From Paraburkholderia fungorum (GTDB lineage Bacteria; Pseudomonadota; Gammaproteobacteria; Burkholderiales; Burkholderiaceae): a DNA stretch of 64,000 nucleotides. The position numbers and the translations under genes are program-made. The notes under the pieces are model-generated. The model did not search any database and was not told the DNA's origin. It worked only from the letters and a program-made list of their open reading frames with translations. Location of the stretch: positions 62,001 to 126,000 of the forward strand of contig NZ_MCAS01000001.1 in NCBI RefSeq assembly GCF_003610895.1, in the 5' to 3' direction. Positions 1 through 8,743 of the stretch are shown here, piece after piece. The stretch's first letter is position 1; every line of letters begins with the position of its first letter.

Positions 1-1154
1 ACGATCTTGCGCCGGCCGTCGGTCAGCCGCGTGGCCTGCACGACCACTGAAATCGCCGAGGCAATCTGCTGGCGCATGGTTTTGGTCGGCAGCGAAAGAC
101 CGCCCAGGTTGATCATGTTTTCGAGGCGCGTCAGCGCGTCACGCGGGGTGTTGGCGTGGATCGTGGAGAGCGATCCCTCGTGCCCAGTGTTCATTGCATT
201 GAGCATGTCGAGCGCCTCCGCTCCGCGCACTTCGCCCAGAATGATGCGATCCGGACGCATCCGCAGCGCATTGCGCACCAGCGTGCGCTGCGTAATCTCA
301 CCGCGCCCTTCGATGTTCGGTGAACGCGTTTCCAGTCTCAGCACGTGCTCCTGGCGCAGCTGCAGCTCCGCGGCGTCTTCGATCGTGACGATGCGTTCGT
401 CGCCTGGAATGAAACCCGAAAGAACGTTCAGCAAGGTGGTCTTGCCGCTGCCCGTGCCGCCTGACACCAGAATGTTCACCTTGGCGCGCGCGAGCGCATC
501 GAGGACCTCCGCCATCGGCGGCGTCAGGCTTTGCAGTTCGACGAGGTCGGCCACCTGAAGCGGATTGGCGGCGAAACGGCGGATCGACAGCAAGGGGCCG
601 TCGACAGCGCATGGCCTGATGATCGCGTTCACGCGCGAACCATCTGGAAGACGCGCATCGACCATGGGGCTCGACTCGTCGATATGCCGCCCGACACCGG
701 AGACGATTTTCTCGATCACCTTCATCAGGTGCGCGTCGTCGTAGAAGGTCACGTCGGTGGCTTCCAGGCGCCCTCTTCGCTCGACGTAGGTATGGCGATA
801 CGTATTCACCAGAATGTCGGACACGGTCGGGTCGCGCAACAGCGGCTCCAGTGGTCCGAAACCGAACATCTCGTCATGCACGTCGACAACGAGCTGCCTG
901 CGTTCGAGATCGTTCGCCGGGGCTTTCTGATCCTCGAGAATGCGCCCGATCAGCGCGGCGATTTCCTGCCGGACCTGCTCGGGAGGCAAACGCGACAGGC
1001 GCTCCAGTTCGACGCGGTCAAGCACGGCCTGATGAACCTCGCGCTTCAGCTTCTGGTAGGCGGCGCGCATCATGCCACCCTGCAGATTCGCCGGGTCGGA
1101 AGCATCGCCCAAGGGTTGAGTGCGTTGCGCGGAAATCTGCTCACGAAGCGACAT
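1..1154 (-). CDS. cpaF: Tad pilus secretion ATPase CpaF/TadA (3' end cut by window)
   Basis: Cytoplasmic hexameric ATPase of the Tad secretion apparatus that powers assembly of Flp pili. The reverse-strand translation begins [13 protein letters not shown] and runs off the left edge, giving about 384 codons. It shows the family's N-terminal domain, then a Walker A loop GGTGSGKTT near residue 240, the downstream acidic segment [16 protein letters not shown], the [12 protein letters not shown]alker B region, and a conserved His in STIHANTP. The start at 1154 is the first ATG after the cpaE stop, 25 bp away, with a GGGGACC stretch upstream. It is the last gene visible in the minus-strand pilus operon; tadB and tadC would be expected beyond the window. 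Assignment is secure; only the C-terminus is missing. Confidence 0.95.
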   Translation of the reverse strand, partial: MSLREQISAQRTQPLGDASDPANLQGGMMRAAYQKLKREVHQAVLDRVELERLSRLPPEQVRQEIAALIGRILEDQKAPANDLERRQLVVDVHDEMFGFGPLEPLLRDPTVSDILVNTYRHTYVERRGRLEATDVTFYDDAHLMKVIEKIVSGVGRHIDESSPMVDARLPDGSRVNAIIRPCAVDGPLLSIRRFAANPLQVADLVELQSLTPPMAEVLDALARAKVNILVSGGTGSGKTTLLNVLSGFIPGDERIVTIEDAAELQLRQEHVLRLETRSPNIEGRGEITQRTLVRNALRMRPDRIILGEVRGAEALDMLNAMNTGHEGSLSTIHANTPRDALTRLENMINLGGLSLPTKTMRQQIASAISVVVQATRLTDGRRKI

Positions 1155-1179
1155 GATGGTCCCCTTTGTCCCTTTGGCC

Positions 1180-2388
1180 TTACATCATTTCAAGTTTCGG
1201 CGTGGCCTGACGGCCCAGCAGCCGCGAGAACACCGACGTGCGATTGGCGCGTCCCCGGCCCGGCGTCGATGCACCGCTGACGATGTTTTCCGCGAGCGTC
1301 TGCAAGGCGCGCGATACGCCGCTGTTGTGGGCCGTCTGCGATATCGGCAGTCCCTGGTTCATGGCGTCGGATACGACCACCGGGTCTTCCGGAATGACTT
1401 GCCATGCCTGCATACCCAGGACCTGTTCGAGCGCCGCGCGGGCGCGTTGGGCCTCACGCCCGTAGCGGTTCAGCAGCAAGCGCATCTGGTCGGGCGCGTA
1501 CCCGAGCGAGCCGAGAATTTCCTGCAGCCGGCGGCCGGCCCGCACATGAGGCATGCTCGCCTGCAGCACGATATGGATCTGCTCGCTGCTGTCGAGCGCA
1601 TGCATCGACAGTTGATTGATGGTCTGTCCAAGGTCGAAGAGCACGAAGTCGTAACGCGGCACGGCAACGCCCAGAATCCATTCGAGACGGTCTTCCTTGA
1701 GTTCGGCGGCCTTGATCGGGTCGCCCGCTCCCGCCAGGATGTGAAAGTTGTCGGTCACGTGTACGAGGCTCGCGTCGAAGAACGCGAGATCCATCCGCTC
1801 GATCTGCGAACAGACTTGCGGCAAGGTCGACGGCGGTGTTTCCTCGGATACGAGAAAGGCCGCGTCGGCGAACTGCTGGTTGAGGTCGATCAGCAAGACC
1901 CGCTTTTGCGCGAGGCTTGCAATCGCGTGCGCGACATTGCAGGCGATAAAGCTCGTGCCCGCACCGCCCTTGCACGACATGAACGACAGGATTCTGGTTT
2001 CGCGTGCATTGCCGGATCCGCCCTGGGTCTGCGCACGCCGCAGGGCGTCACCCAGCGAGCGCGGATCGACCGGCCAGCCGAGCACGTCGCGAAAGCCCGC
2101 ACGCATCGCCGCGATCAAGGTCTGCGACGACGGATCGGGAATCACCAGGATGCAGGTGAGCCGCGCGTGAGCGTGGTGGAGTGTCTCGACGACGGAGAGT
2201 TCGACGTCGCTGAGCGACGCGGCGTCGACAATCAGGACATCGAAGGCATCGAGACTATCTCCCCGCTCGCTGAGCCGCGATGGCTTGCCGGTTGCCCGGG
2301 TGGCCCGGCAACCGCCACATTCGCCGATCAGACGCACGATCTGGGCGAGCCGCGTGCTGTCTTCAGAGAGAGCCAGGACATTGATCAT
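1180..2388 (-). CDS. cpaE: Tad pilus assembly protein CpaE/TadZ
   Basis: ParA/MinD-like ATPase of 402 aa that positions the Tad machine at the membrane. The N-terminal ~130 residues resemble an atypical receiver domain (DVLIVDAA, then a Rossmann-like pattern). The ATPase domain follows at about residues 130-370. Its deviant Walker A reads SCKGGAGTS: the signature first lysine is kept, but the second lysine is replaced by threonine. Such degeneration is seen in TadZ/CpaE proteins, so ATP may be bound rather than rapidly hydrolysed. A FVLFDLGQ segment fits the Walker B position. It sits between the small lipoprotein and cpaF in one operon. Confidence 0.9.
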   Translation of the reverse strand: MINVLALSEDSTRLAQIVRLIGECGGCRATRATGKPSRLSERGDSLDAFDVLIVDAASLSDVELSVVETLHHAHARLTCILVIPDPSSQTLIAAMRAGFRDVLGWPVDPRSLGDALRRAQTQGGSGNARETRILSFMSCKGGAGTSFIACNVAHAIASLAQKRVLLIDLNQQFADAAFLVSEETPPSTLPQVCSQIERMDLAFFDASLVHVTDNFHILAGAGDPIKAAELKEDRLEWILGVAVPRYDFVLFDLGQTINQLSMHALDSSEQIHIVLQASMPHVRAGRRLQEILGSLGYAPDQMRLLLNRYGREAQRARAALEQVLGMQAWQVIPEDPVVVSDAMNQGLPISQTAHNSGVSRALQTLAENIVSGASTPGRGRANRTSVFSRLLGRQATPKLEMM

Positions 2389-2511
2389 GATGTTCTCAAA
2401 TGGACAATCGAAGGTGACTGGCGACGGTTGCCGTCAGCCGGTAGTGCAAGCCCTGCGAACCCTGCAAGCTGAGCAGGCGCGAGGCAAGACGGCCGCCCGC
2501 GCCGAAGGCGG

Positions 2512-2826
2512 TCACTGACCACTGGCCCCGCCGCCATTGCCGCTGCCAATGCCGATCACGAATGCATTCGGCGTGGTGACAGGCGCCTGGAACGACTTGT
2601 CGTACGCGTCTTGCGCCGCCACGGCCGCCTTGCCGTCGACGCCCGGTGCCGACGGCGCATGCTCGCCCGCGTGCGGATCGATGATCTGCATCTGGGCGGC
2701 CGCGCGCGCCGCTTCGCCGAAATGTGCGTCCCACACCGGCGTGCTGGTCATGCAGCCGCCGAGCGCCGCGCCCAGTGCCAACATGAGTGCCGCACGACCC
2801 GCCAAAACGAAATGTTCGAGTTTCAT
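2512..2826 (-). CDS. small Tad-locus lipoprotein
   Basis: A 104-aa lipoprotein encoded between cpaC and cpaE. The start MKLEHFVLAG at 2826 has a good AGGGGAA ribosome site 6 nt upstream; a longer start at 2850 lacks one. A hydrophobic signal segment ends in the lipobox LGGC at about residue 24, so lipidation is expected. The mature part is short and rich in Ala and Gly, ending GNGGGASGQ. Position and type suggest the role of the Tad outer-membrane lipoprotein (CpaD/RcpB slot), perhaps a pilotin for the secretin, but it is much shorter than Caulobacter CpaD and I see no family motif. Function by context only. Confidence 0.75.
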   Translation of the reverse strand: MKLEHFVLAGRAALMLALGAALGGCMTSTPVWDAHFGEAARAAAQMQIIDPHAGEHAPSAPGVDGKAAVAAQDAYDKSFQAPVTTPNAFVIGIGSGNGGGASGQ

Positions 2827-2846
2827 GAGATTCCCCTGATCGCGCA

Positions 2847-4775
2847 TCACTGTTGGTCGGCAAGATGGGTTTCGCCCGCTTTGGCGACCATCTTCTGGCC
2901 GGCCGGCACGGTGCCCCTGGCCGTGGTGGCAGTCGCTCCCATGCCCGTGACGGAGGGCGTTGCGGCAGCCGGCAGCGGCGTCGTTACGGGTACCACCGCG
3001 GGTACCGCCGCGGGTACCACGCCACCGTCCGGCGGACCGATCACGACCGGCGCCGGCTGGCCGGCCTGCGTATCGCGCGGCGGCAGCGCGGCCGGCGTGT
3101 TCGACCCCGCAGCGGGTGCCGGAGCAGGCGCTTGCGGCGCGTTCGGCGTCGTTGCAGCCGGCGCGGCGGGTTGAGGCTGACGGCCTTCCATATTGCCGGT
3201 GGCATACACGCCGGCATCCGAGGTCTGCCTGAAGCTGTCTGTCGGCAACGGATAGTCGTTGCTCGGCAGCGGTTTCACAAGATGCACGGTGATGATGAAA
3301 ACGAGCTCCGTGCGATCCTGCTGGAATGACGTGCTGCGGAACAGCGCGCCCAGCACCGGCACTTCACCGAGGCCGGGAATTGCCTTGAGCGACCCCGTGA
3401 TGTTGTTCTGGATCAGGCCGCCAATCGCAAAGCTCTCGCCGTCGTTCATCTGCACCGTGGTCGACGCGCGGCGCGTTGTGATGAGCGGCAGGATCGCCGA
3501 CCCGCTGACGTTGGAGGCGGTGACCGTCACCCCGGTTGGCGAGAGTTCGGAGACTTCAGGCGCCACCTTCAGGTTGATCCGGCTGCCCGCCAGCACAGTC
3601 GGCGTGAACTTCAAACCCACACCGAACTCCTCTTCCTGCAGCGTGATCGTCGAGCCGCCGGTACCGTTGCTTTGCGGTACCGGAATGAAGACCCTGCCAC
3701 CCGCAAGGAACGACGCCTCCTGACCGCTGAGGGTCACGAGGTTGGGTTCCGCGAGAATCTTGCCGAGGCTATCGGTCTTCTGGGCGTCGACCGCTACATT
3801 GAACGGCAGTTTGTTCGCCTTGCTGACGGCAATGCCGTTGCCCACCCCGGCCAGCAGGCTGCTTACCAGCGCGCCTGTCCACGAGCCGAAACCGCCCTGG
3901 ATATTCACCGCTGCGCCGAGCTGGTTGAGCAGGGTCTTCGAGACCTCGGCGACCTTGACTTCGAGCATGACCTGTTGGGGCGAATCGACCGTCATCATGT
4001 TGATCACTTCGGATGCCTTACTGACGCTCGTGCTTTGCTGAGTGAGACTTGAAGCCCCGTTGCCGAAGTTCGCCGTACTCGCCTGCTGCTGTTGGGTAGG
4101 CTGCGCGCCCGCATAGGCGTTCGCGATCTCCATCGCCTGCTGGGCGGCTTGCGCGCCTGACACGCGGCCCGCCAGCACGAGGTTGCCGGCGGCAGTCGAT
4201 ACCCTGATGCCGCGCTCGGCGGGCAGCAGTTGCTGCAGGGTTCGCTGCAAGCCGTCCGCGTCGATATTGACGATCACATCGATGATCTGGCATTGGCCGC
4301 TGCGCCCCTGGACGATCATGTTGGTCGTGCCGACCGTCATGCCGACCAGATAGAGCGTGCGCGGCGAAACCAGCGTGGCCTGCGCGACAGTCGGATTGCC
4401 GAGCGTGCGATTGCGCGCCGGCTCGGCGAGCGGCACGAGGACCGACTTGCCCACGGCCACTGCAACGCTCGATTCGTCACGAATCTCCCCGCTGCAGTTG
4501 GGTCCGCTCAATGGCACCGCGCCGACCGACTTGCCGCTCGCCGTAGGACCCGACGGCATTGGCGACATGCTGATCATCATCGGCACCGGCCCGCGGCCCA
4601 CCGGCAACGCTGCGTTCGCGCCACCTTTGCCCGGCGCGGGCATGCCGTTGATCTCCTGCGCGGCACCCTGTTGCGCGACCGCCATGCCGGCGCACAGCGC
4701 CGCGGCGAGTACCGTGCCGCTCAGCGAGCGGCGACGCGCGTAGCTGCCCGACGAGAACCCCAGTTCTGTTTTCAT
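2847..4775 (-). CDS. cpaC: Tad pilus secretin CpaC/RcpA
   Basis: Outer-membrane secretin pore (642 aa) through which the Flp pilus leaves the cell. A signal peptide (about residues 15-40) is followed by the pilus-formation N domain (GKSVLVPLAEPARN... LVGMTVGTTNMIVQG), a BON-like stretch, and the secretin domain from about 260 to 505, ending with ELVFIITVHLVKPL. After it comes an unusual Pro/Ala-rich tail of roughly 130 residues. Its DNA contains a 12-bp tandem pattern (GGTACC at 2989, 3001 and 3013). The gene follows cpaB and precedes the lipoprotein gene by 21 bp. Family assignment is firm; the tail is the odd part. Confidence 0.93.
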   Translation of the reverse strand: MKTELGFSSGSYARRRSLSGTVLAAALCAGMAVAQQGAAQEINGMPAPGKGGANAALPVGRGPVPMMISMSPMPSGPTASGKSVGAVPLSGPNCSGEIRDESSVAVAVGKSVLVPLAEPARNRTLGNPTVAQATLVSPRTLYLVGMTVGTTNMIVQGRSGQCQIIDVIVNIDADGLQRTLQQLLPAERGIRVSTAAGNLVLAGRVSGAQAAQQAMEIANAYAGAQPTQQQQASTANFGNGASSLTQQSTSVSKASEVINMMTVDSPQQVMLEVKVAEVSKTLLNQLGAAVNIQGGFGSWTGALVSSLLAGVGNGIAVSKANKLPFNVAVDAQKTDSLGKILAEPNLVTLSGQEASFLAGGRVFIPVPQSNGTGGSTITLQEEEFGVGLKFTPTVLAGSRINLKVAPEVSELSPTGVTVTASNVSGSAILPLITTRRASTTVQMNDGESFAIGGLIQNNITGSLKAIPGLGEVPVLGALFRSTSFQQDRTELVFIITVHLVKPLPSNDYPLPTDSFRQTSDAGVYATGNMEGRQPQPAAPAATTPNAPQAPAPAPAAGSNTPAALPPRDTQAGQPAPVVIGPPDGGVVPAAVPAVVPVTTPLPAAATPSVTGMGATATTARGTVPAGQKMVAKAGETHLADQQ

Positions 4776-4877
4776 GTCTTTATGCCCCCGTTGCTCGATG
4801 CGTGTAAGCCGAGACTTTCGTTCTTGCCTTTGTCATGCCGGTCGCGATGCCTCGTTAAAAGGCACGCCACGGCCGGC

Positions 4878-5702
4878 CTAAAAACATTCGACGCTACCCG
4901 TCACGCCCGACAGCACGCCGACACAGTCGCGCTTCGGAGCCGGGCGGGCGGTATAACGCGCCCGCACCGGATGCACCGGCTCGACCACCGGCGCGGATGC
5001 AGGCACATCGAGCAAGGTGAGTTTGGTTGCGCCATCGGTCGAAGGTGTCTGCTTGTCGACCTGATTGCGCAGAACCAGCGACAGCGTGCCCACGCTGCGC
5101 GCGAGGTCGAGTTTCTCGGCCTGCTCGGGTGTCACTTCGAGCGTCACTGCATTGACGACCTTCGGCGCCGTGTCGTCGCGGCTCACCTGTTGAGCTACGG
5201 CGAGCACGAGGATCTGTTCCAGCACGATCTTCGAGATGCTCTGCTGGGCGTCGCTCGAGCCGGGTTTCTGCGTATTCACGATCACGTCGACGTAGTTGCC
5301 AGGCAACGCGAAACCGGCCACGCCGACCACATCGTTGACGCGCACCGTAATCGCCCGGCGGCCTGAGCCGATCACCGCAGAGAGGCCGCCCTTCGTGCCG
5401 ATCGGTGCAAGCTTCGAATCGAGCACCGGTTCTCCCGGCGCGAGACTCGTCAGCACCACCCGCCCTTCAAGCGCCTTCTCGTCGGTGAAGGCGCCGGGTG
5501 GCACGCTGCCTGACGGCCAGTTGATCGTGCGGATAAGGGCGGGTGTCAGCGGCTCGCCGAGATTGACGACGCCCGCCGCCACGGCCACCGGCGTGACAGC
5601 GCTCGACGACGTCTGCAGCAGCCATCGCGAGGCCAGAACCACGGCAGCGAGACCCGCCAGCATGGCAAACGCAAGCATGACTAAAGCGCGACGATTTTTC
5701 AT
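4878..5702 (-). CDS. cpaB: Flp pilus assembly protein CpaB/RcpC
   Basis: Periplasmic pilus component of 274 aa with an N-terminal membrane anchor (LVMLAFAMLAGLAAVVLASRWLL) and a SAF-type domain (about residues 45-110: VAAGVVNLGEPLTPALI... PGEPVLDSKL), followed by the RcpC/CpaB domain including RAITVRVNDVVGVAGFALPGNYVDV. The start MKNRRALV at 5702 is preceded by AGGAG at 8 nt; an in-frame ATG at 5720 is less likely. It lies between the prepilin peptidase and the secretin genes, the usual Tad order. The family is thought to brace the secretin and possibly bind peptidoglycan. Confidence 0.9.
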   Translation of the reverse strand: MKNRRALVMLAFAMLAGLAAVVLASRWLLQTSSSAVTPVAVAAGVVNLGEPLTPALIRTINWPSGSVPPGAFTDEKALEGRVVLTSLAPGEPVLDSKLAPIGTKGGLSAVIGSGRRAITVRVNDVVGVAGFALPGNYVDVIVNTQKPGSSDAQQSISKIVLEQILVLAVAQQVSRDDTAPKVVNAVTLEVTPEQAEKLDLARSVGTLSLVLRNQVDKQTPSTDGATKLTLLDVPASAPVVEPVHPVRARYTARPAPKRDCVGVLSGVTGSVECF

Positions 5703-5829
5703 GGCAACACACTCCTGCATGGTTCATAAACACTTCCGGATTGACCGGATGCCCGCGTTCGATACGGCTGCCTAAAGTGATCGCGGCTGGCCGCGCACCA
5801 CCTTTACGTCTTCTGCCTTCCTCACGCGG

Positions 5830-6372
5830 CTAGAAGGTCGCCGCGAACAACACACCCAGCGTGCCGGCCGCCATCGCGACACCGTAAGGAATTGCGCCCA
5901 CCGATTCGGGTAGCGCGCTGCCGCTCGCCAGAACCTGTCGCGGCGCAGAACGCCACGAACCCACGATCTGCCGCAGATTGGCGATCAGTTGCCGGAAGCG
6001 CCCACGCCCTACCGCCAACCCGACCGACCACACGCCGCCGATCAGAAAGGTGGCGAGCGCAATACGGAAAGTCATGGCGGGGCCCACAAATGCGCCGATC
6101 GTCAGCAGCAGCTTCACGTCCCCTGCCGCCATGCCGCGCAGCAGATAGAACGGCAACAGCAGCGCGAAGCCACACGCGGCGCCCGACAGCCACGCCAGCC
6201 CACCGCTCGACGGTCCCTGCAACCCCACCTGTACGCAGAGCGCCGCGGCGAGGCCGATCGCAATGACACGATTCGGTATCCGGCGCGCGGCAATATCCGT
6301 GCTGGCCGCCACAATGACCAGCACGATCACGCATAGCGGCACGGGTTGCGGCGGCAGGGGTGGCAGTGTCAT
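5830..6372 (-). CDS. cpaA: Tad-type prepilin peptidase (A24 family)
   Basis: Inner-membrane aspartic protease of 180 aa that cleaves the Flp prepilin leader. It is short, as expected for TadV/CpaA peptidases that lack the methyltransferase domain. The two catalytic aspartates are visible: one in ASTDIAARRIPN near residue 25 and one in the GxGD-like LLRGMAAGDVKLL near residue 85. Several hydrophobic helices span the protein. It lies about 170 bp downstream of flp and upstream of cpaB in the same direction. Substrate inferred from context: the Flp pilin at 6547-6717. Confidence 0.9.
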   Translation of the reverse strand: MTLPPLPPQPVPLCVIVLVIVAASTDIAARRIPNRVIAIGLAAALCVQVGLQGPSSGGLAWLSGAACGFALLLPFYLLRGMAAGDVKLLLTIGAFVGPAMTFRIALATFLIGGVWSVGLAVGRGRFRQLIANLRQIVGSWRSAPRQVLASGSALPESVGAIPYGVAMAAGTLGVLFAATF

Positions 6373-6546
6373 GAGAGGCCTCGCTCCATCGGACTCGTTT
6401 TTTTACTTCATGGCGGCAGCGACGACATCCGCTGCGCACCGAATAGAACGGGCCGTTCAGGTGGCCCGGTGCGATCTGCGCGCCCGGTCGCAAAACCAGG
6501 CCGAAGATCGGCGGACGAACATCGGGTTCGTCCGCCGGCGGACGCC

Positions 6547-6717
6547 CTAGACCGATCCCGCGATATCGCTGAAAACCGCTTTGAGGTTCGTGCCGAGCGT
6601 GGTTACCGTCCCGATGATGACCAGCGCGATCAGCGCGGCGAGCAGACCATATTCGATGGCCGATACGCCGTCTTCGTCGCGAACAAAACGTGCTGCCTGG
6701 GCGATGAAATTTTTCAT
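6547..6717 (-). CDS. flp: Flp-family type IVb pilin
   Basis: Short prepilin of 56 aa starting MKNFIAQAARFV and ending DIAGSV. The motif EDGVSAIEYGLL gives the prepilin peptidase site (cleavage after Gly17) and the Glu5-Tyr6 pair of mature Flp pilins, followed by one hydrophobic helix LLAALIALVIIGTVTTLG. A strong AGGAG ribosome site lies 7 nt before the start. It is the first gene of the pilus operon, as usual, and would be the major pilus subunit. A 787-bp gene-free stretch lies upstream and should contain the operon promoter. Confidence 0.95.
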   Translation of the reverse strand: MKNFIAQAARFVRDEDGVSAIEYGLLAALIALVIIGTVTTLGTNLKAVFSDIAGSV

Positions 6718-7504
6718 GACAGACTCCTTCGTATATCTAAATAAAAACCCTTAACCACGATTGGTTTGAGGGGACGTACTGCCGGCACTACGAAAAACTG
6801 GCGATCAGTCGACAACCGCCGCTGTCCTGCCTGCGTTCACACTGCCGTTTTAAGTCCGCAGCTTCGAACCAGGCGAGACAAGCTTGCGGGTTGCCAGCGT
6901 GGCGATTCTTTTCCGGTCCGGCTGCTGCTTCGAATCGTCCGGCCGTCACGTCCTCGACTTGCGCCCCCAGTCCATAGCAAGGGTGGGGCCAGCAACACGG
7001 AAAGGCAGGAAATACAAGGCTCCCGGGCGAACGGCTTGCGGCACGGATTTAACACTCGCGCACGGAATGTCTCGCGGCCGCGACGTTTTTCAGCCTCGGC
7101 GAAAAATGGCGGGATCGCTGGAGAGGCGCACTGGCCGTGGTTTTGAGGAATTTGCTCAGGACATACCCTGATTCAGCACAGGCCTCAATTCCCCCGCAAA
7201 CGGGCACGCCTCGCGAAGGGCATTTGCACAAACTGTCGCAGCGTTGAGACCGGTTAGCGCGCTTGCGCACATAAGCGTGTCCAATTTCGCCTCCGTGAAG
7301 CGTCTTTGATCGCCCTTGCCTCTCACGATGGAAAACGCCCTCTTGCAAGTCGATTAATTTTCTTCCAACAATGAGTGAACAAAGAACGCATGAACGAGAC
7401 TCCCTAAGCGGACTTCCAGACCAGCGCTTAGGAATCTGAATCAACAATCTGAATGACCGGGTGCTTCACGGAATCTCATCCGGACAACACAGAAGGCGGG
7501 GATC
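6718..7504. other. 787-bp divergent intergenic region between pilus and glycan operons
   Basis: No convincing gene on either strand; the open frames here lack ribosome sites and family features. It must hold the promoters of flp (leftward) and of the glycosyltransferase operon (rightward). A GG-N10-GC sigma54-like spacing occurs on the minus strand near 6882-6897 but matches the consensus poorly. The right end carries an inverted repeat and a direct repeat, listed separately. Confidence 0.6.
7403..7454. promoter_or_regulatory. inverted repeat plus direct repeat upstream of glycan operon
   Basis: CCTAAGCG at 7403-7410 and CGCTTAGG at 7425-7432 form a perfect 8-bp inverted repeat with a 14-nt spacer. 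Immediately after it, AATCTGAAT occurs twice (7433-7441 and 7446-7454, 13-bp period). The block ends about 50 bp before the first glycan gene, a reasonable place for an operator or 5' leader hairpin. Regulator unknown. Confidence 0.4.
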
Positions 7505-8743
7505 ATGTATGTTTCACAGCCTGGCGCTCGCGGCGGCGATCGCCCTGTTCACAATCTGCTCACAGCCGAACGCGTGCTTGTGTACAGCGCCGCGATGCTG
7601 GTGCTGTATGTGGTATTTCTCGCGATCTGGGCATGGGCGAGCAACGGCTTCACTGCCGGAGATGTCACGACACCAGGTATCGATTTTTCGGTTTTCTGGT
7701 CGGCCTCGTATGCGATGCTGCATGGCCCGGCATGGCAGGTTTACGACTACGCCTACTTCCAGAAAATCGAGGCGGCACTGTTCCAGCTCCCTCGCGCCAG
7801 TTTCCTCCCCTGGCTGTACCCGCCAACCTTCCTGGTGTTCATCAAGCCACTCGCGCTGGTGCCGCCTGTCGTTGCCTATTTCCTGTTTGTCGGTGTCAGC
7901 GCGCTGCTGTTCATCGTCGCCACACTCAAGCTTTCCCGGCTCACTGCCAGCATGGGCGGTTCACGTCGTGCCGGCTTGCTCGTTGCAGCCTGTCCGTGCG
8001 TCTTCGTAGCGGCCGTCTTCGGACAAAACTCGCTTCTGACCGCCGCGCTTGCCGTGCTCGCCGTCCACTGGCTCGCCCGGCATCCGGCGCGCGCCGGACT
8101 GTGTATCGGGTTGCTGGCCATCAAGCCGCAAATGGCCCTGCTGTTGCCGTTCGTGTTGATCGCGGCGCACGCGTGGCGAGCCCTTGGCGTTGCCGCGCTG
8201 AGCGCGGCCCTGTTCGGTGCGCTTAGCGTCGTGATCTGTGGTGTGCAGTCACTGCATCTGTTCATGCTCAGCACCTCGCTCGCACGCGAACTCATACTCG
8301 AACATGCTCGTCGTTACTGGCTGTCCTCGCCTACCACGTTTGCCGTTCTGCGTGAGGGCGGTGCACCGCTCACCGCAGCCTACGCAGCGGAAGCAGGCGT
8401 GGCGCTGATCGCCGTGGCGGCAGCCTGGCACATCTGGAAGACCACTCGCGACACCCGTCTGCGCGGCGCGACGCTGGCCGTTGCCACCCTGCTCGCGAAT
8501 CCCTACGTGTGGCACTACGAACTGGCATGGCTCGGCATCGCTATCGCCTGTCTCACCGCAATCGGATTCGATCAGGGCTGGCGGCGCGGCGAACAGGCGG
8601 TGCTGGTGCTCGCCTGGCTACTGCCGGTGTATGAGTTCTTCAACCGTCTGGCCGGATTGCCGCAGATCGGACCGGTTGTCCTGTTACTGATGCTGTTGCT
8701 TATCCTGCGCCGCGCGCGGATCGCCGAGGAGGTGACGTCATGA
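7505..8743 (+). CDS. GT87-like membrane glycosyltransferase (DUF2029 type)
   Basis: Polytopic membrane protein of 412 aa with about ten hydrophobic segments. The DUF2029/GT87 pattern is visible: an early acidic loop GIDFSVFWSASYAML, the FLPWLYPPTF loop, AVFGQNSLLTAAL, and GLLAIKPQMALL. GT87 enzymes use polyprenyl-phosphate sugars and act on the outer face of the membrane. It is the first gene of a five-gene plus-strand operon; its stop overlaps the next start (ATGA). A GGCGGGGATC sequence lies just before the ATG. Sugar and acceptor cannot be told from sequence. Confidence 0.8.
   Translation: MYVSQPGARGGDRPVHNLLTAERVLVYSAAMLVLYVVFLAIWAWASNGFTAGDVTTPGIDFSVFWSASYAMLHGPAWQVYDYAYFQKIEAALFQLPRASFLPWLYPPTFLVFIKPLALVPPVVAYFLFVGVSALLFIVATLKLSRLTASMGGSRRAGLLVAACPCVFVAAVFGQNSLLTAALAVLAVHWLARHPARAGLCIGLLAIKPQMALLLPFVLIAAHAWRALGVAALSAALFGALSVVICGVQSLHLFMLSTSLARELILEHARRYWLSSPTTFAVLREGGAPLTAAYAAEAGVALIAVAAAWHIWKTTRDTRLRGATLAVATLLANPYVWHYELAWLGIAIACLTAIGFDQGWRRGEQAVLVLAWLLPVYEFFNRLAGLPQIGPVVLLLMLLLILRRARIAEEVTS

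Noticed and set aside
4230..5366. 378-aa plus-strand open frame opposite cpaC/cpaB
   Set aside because: Shadow of two well-supported minus-strand genes; composition is Arg/His-rich with no domain.
6882..6897. Sigma54-like GG-N10-GC site upstream of flp
   Set aside because: Only the GG/GC spacing and a few bases match; the -12 box lacks TT, and chance matches are frequent in GC-rich DNA.
7049..7447. 132-aa minus-strand open frame in the pilus/glycan intergenic region
   Set aside because: No ribosome site, odd Cys/Arg-rich composition, and it overlaps regulatory repeats.
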